Shown: one piece after another, positions 62,124 to 64,000 of the stretch
How the letters are laid out: every line of letters begins with the position of its first letter
Position numbering within the stretch: position 1 is the stretch's first letter
DNA from: Flavobacterium collinsii
Lineage (GTDB): Bacteria > Bacteroidota > Bacteroidia > Flavobacteriales > Flavobacteriaceae
Length of the DNA stretch: 64,000 nt
Assembly: GCF_902804485.1 (NCBI RefSeq)
Contig: NZ_CADCST010000085.1
Span: 124,001 to 188,000, forward strand
Direction: 5' to 3'
Made by a program: the position numbers and the translations under genes
The notes under the pieces: model-generated
What the model was told of the DNA's origin: nothing
Seen by the model: only the letters and a program-made list of their open reading frames with translations
The model's database searches: none

Positions 62124-62131
62124 CAAAGATA
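62124..62131 (-). promoter_or_regulatory. Candidate -7 box of the metal/thiol operon
   Basis: On the minus strand TATCTTTG fits TAnnTTTG, nine bases ahead of the chosen start codon, so the leader would be very short. No good -33 element is seen. Confidence 0.45.
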
Positions 62132-62223
62132 TTTTTATTTACTGGCTTAGCTTGTTAATTTTTTTGTAAATATTTTAGAAAAAAACACAAGATGGTAGGG
62201 GGGGGCTCTTTTGATGCTCATAT

Positions 62224-62347
62224 ACTTTGATGTACCAATTCTAATTAGTGTTTTGCAATTCAGGCAGAATGAATACCTGACATTAAATAGCAAAACAATA
62301 GTTAGGACTAAAAACCAGCAGTTGAAATCTGATCGGTACATCAAAGT
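62224..62347. repeat. Intergenic segment with 13-base inverted ends and nearby G8 tract
   Basis: ACTTTGATGTACC (62224-62236) and GGTACATCAAAGT (62335-62347) are exact inverse copies about 100 bases apart. A run of eight G lies at 62198-62205. No gene is seen in the gap. Confidence 0.5.
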
Positions 62348-62386
62348 TTTAGTAAAAAAGAACTCGTTTTTAATTTTGGGTCTACT

Positions 62387-64000
62387 TTATTGAAGGCTGA
62401 TGTTTATTGTGCTTCCGTCTTCAATAATTTTTTTGGTAATAATTTTTTTGCCTTCGGAGATTGTTATTTTAAGTTTTTTATCCGCTCTCTCCACCGTAAT
62501 ATCGAAATCTTTTTCGAATGCGTTAATATGGCGCATTTTCACAACAGACCAGGATTTCGGAAGACGTGGGGTGAGGTCGAAACGGTGTAAATCAGTAGGT
62601 CGGATACCAAATAACCCTTCGGTAAAAATTCGGCAATATAAACCGCTTTCTGCCGAAAGATGACGCTGATCACCTTCGGGATAGGCTTCTACAGGGTAGG
62701 GAACATGATCTCCTAATAAACGACGGTTCGAATAGTAATGCAGAAAATCCAGTGCTTTGTCTGTTTCACCAGCGGCGAGAACGCCTCTTAGGGCATACAA
62801 AGTCGAACGATCCCAGAAGATTTTATCACCGGCTACGCTGGCAAGGACATCTTTGGTCCATAATCGAGGAGAGAATAGGGCGTTTATAGTTCCGCTTTTT
62901 CTATCGTACATACCCATTGTGAGCGGTGTACAGATCCAGGCTCTTAAAACATCATTCTCTTTGTAGTATTTGTAGGTTTCAAAACCTTCGACTTTAGCTC
63001 CAAAATATTTCTCAATAGCTGCTTTTAATTTTTCAGCCTCTGCTTTGTAGGTTTTCAGTTGCGCTTCGTTTTTTCCTAAAGCCTTACCCAGATAAACGGC
63101 AGAATTTAAAGCATCATAATACAAAGATGAGGTGTTGAGATTGGCTTTTCCGGCAGGTAGACGCCCCTCGAGCTCATCAGAATCTGAAGTGACTACGCCA
63201 TCAGTATTTAGTTTTCTATGACAATATTCAAGACACCATTCAATCAAAGGCCATAATTGTTTGGCTTCATCTGTATTTCCTCTCGAAAGAGCATAGCGTG
63301 CAGCTCCGTAGGCTATCATAGCTCCGTCGCCACGATCACCGGCTCCAGCCCAAATATCAGTTCCTTCGGCAACAATCGAACTCGGAATAGGTTTGTATTC
63401 TTTGTTCATGAATTTTGCAAATTGCAGATAAGCATTTAGTGAGGCCTGGTTCCCATAATCATATCCTAAAAAAGGAAAGAAGGGACCGATATATTCTGCC
63501 TGATCATTTGCCCAAATGGCCGCATAATAAGATTCCCCTCCCGGACCGTGCATAGGACCGCCTTTGGTCTCAAAAATACTCTCGGAAGCTCTGATTTTAG
63601 CAAAAGCAAATTCTGTATTCAAAACCTGATCGGGTGTTTCTAAGATCAGTTTACTCCATATTTCATTCGTAAATTGAATGCGTTTGTTTTTTTCTTCATC
63701 AATATTAGCAACAGGAACTTGTTCATTTGCTTTAACACCGGAGTAGAAAACAGAAAAACTAATGGTTTCATTTGTTTTAAGAGTATAGTTTCCTGAATTA
63801 AAAAGATCGACATGCAACTTATAACTTCCTTCTGTTCCCTTTGTTGGATCTGTGGTATAAATTGCATTCGATTTTGGAATTTCTACAACACAGTTTTTCT
63901 CAGAGATGTTTTTTAGGGTATAAATTTCACAATAACCTGCCAAAGTGGTTGAAGGGAAAAATTGTCTGGTTAATTCCAGTGTATTACCGGCTTTACTCTT
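62387..64000 (-). CDS. Six-hairpin glycosidase-like protein, N-terminus outside window
   Basis: At least 538 residues; the frame is open to the end of the window. The visible part has a beta domain, then an (alpha/alpha)6 barrel: AIWANDQAEYIGPFFPFLGY, GTDIWAGAGDRGDGAMIAYGAARYAL, DSDELEGRLPAGKANLNTSS and HYYSNRRLLGDHVPYPVEAYPEGDQRHLSAESGLY. It ends in a small beta domain (KKLKITISEGKK). It resembles GH63/GH95/GH78-type six-hairpin enzymes, but I cannot name the family. It is not adjacent to the heparin locus. Confidence 0.65.
   Translation of the reverse strand, partial: KSKAGNTLELTRQFFPSTTLAGYCEIYTLKNISEKNCVVEIPKSNAIYTTDPTKGTEGSYKLHVDLFNSGNYTLKTNETISFSVFYSGVKANEQVPVANIDEEKNKRIQFTNEIWSKLILETPDQVLNTEFAFAKIRASESIFETKGGPMHGPGGESYYAAIWANDQAEYIGPFFPFLGYDYGNQASLNAYLQFAKFMNKEYKPIPSSIVAEGTDIWAGAGDRGDGAMIAYGAARYALSRGNTDEAKQLWPLIEWCLEYCHRKLNTDGVVTSDSDELEGRLPAGKANLNTSSLYYDALNSAVYLGKALGKNEAQLKTYKAEAEKLKAAIEKYFGAKVEGFETYKYYKENDVLRAWICTPLTMGMYDRKSGTINALFSPRLWTKDVLASVAGDKIFWDRSTLYALRGVLAAGETDKALDFLHYYSNRRLLGDHVPYPVEAYPEGDQRHLSAESGLYCRIFTEGLFGIRPTDLHRFDLTPRLPKSWSVVKMRHINAFEKDFDITVERADKKLKITISEGKKIITKKIIEDGSTINISLQ

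Noticed and set aside
1..64000. CRISPR array, tRNA or rRNA genes
   Set aside because: I looked for evenly spaced direct repeats and for tRNA- or rRNA-like segments. The repeats present are palindromes scattered between genes, without regular spacers.

Overview
The window comes from a low-GC member of the Bacteroidota, almost certainly Flavobacterium or a close relative. The evidence is a SusC/SusD pair, a one-protein hybrid two-component regulator, type IX secretion C-terminal domains, TAnnTTTG-type promoter boxes, near absence of Shine-Dalgarno sequences, and a heparin lyase that closely resembles the Pedobacter heparinus enzyme.

Layout. 1-615 is the end of a membrane glycosyltransferase. 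1082-3342 encodes two lipoproteins, a beta-propeller and a metzincin-type metalloprotease. 3960-6081 is a TetR / small protein / MFS efflux module. 6411-8579 holds an AraC regulator, an NmrA-like reductase and a small membrane protein. 9002-39500 is a large polysaccharide utilisation locus, almost all on the minus strand: SusC/SusD, heparin-sulfate lyase (PL12), two tandem heparinase II/III-fold lyases, a PL8 lyase, a GH88 unsaturated glucuronyl hydrolase, a sulfatase, a DUF4861 protein, a sugar permease, a ROK kinase, an SDR dehydrogenase, a NagB-deacetylase fusion, and a hybrid two-component regulator. As a pathway: surface lyases cut heparin/heparan sulfate (and probably chondroitin/hyaluronan), SusCD imports the fragments, sulfatase and GH88 finish them, the SDR handles the uronate branch, and kinase plus NagB feed hexosamine into glycolysis.

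40075-42401 has an AraC regulator and a Tat-exported amidohydrolase. 42402-47105 is an accessory graveyard. It contains an XRE regulator broken by four lesions, an Rhs core remnant, an orphan toxin-like fragment with an adjacent lipoprotein that could be its immunity protein, a REP-associated tyrosine transposase with four copies of its likely REP sequence, and a conspicuously GC-rich beta-propeller-like gene. That last gene carries proteobacterial-style ribosome binding sites and is followed by a truncated second gene.

47549-48532 is a FabH-type ketoacyl synthase. 48983-56089 is a cobalamin-riboswitch-controlled uptake operon (BtuB-like receptor, BtuG-like propeller lipoprotein, a further lipoprotein, and a T9SS-sorted propeller protein). 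56211-56957 is a ThiF-type adenylyltransferase. 57306-62114 is a metal/thiol operon (Cys-rich protein, two HMA-domain proteins, TlpA-like thioredoxin, an outer-membrane-like protein, DsbD). The window ends inside a six-hairpin glycosidase-like gene.

Intergenic space is rich in palindromic repeats of at least three kinds: the RAYT-linked REP, a mosaic palindrome element, and an AACACATAGAAACATAG-ended element. I saw no rRNA, tRNA or CRISPR array. Family calls come from reading motifs; no database search was run.
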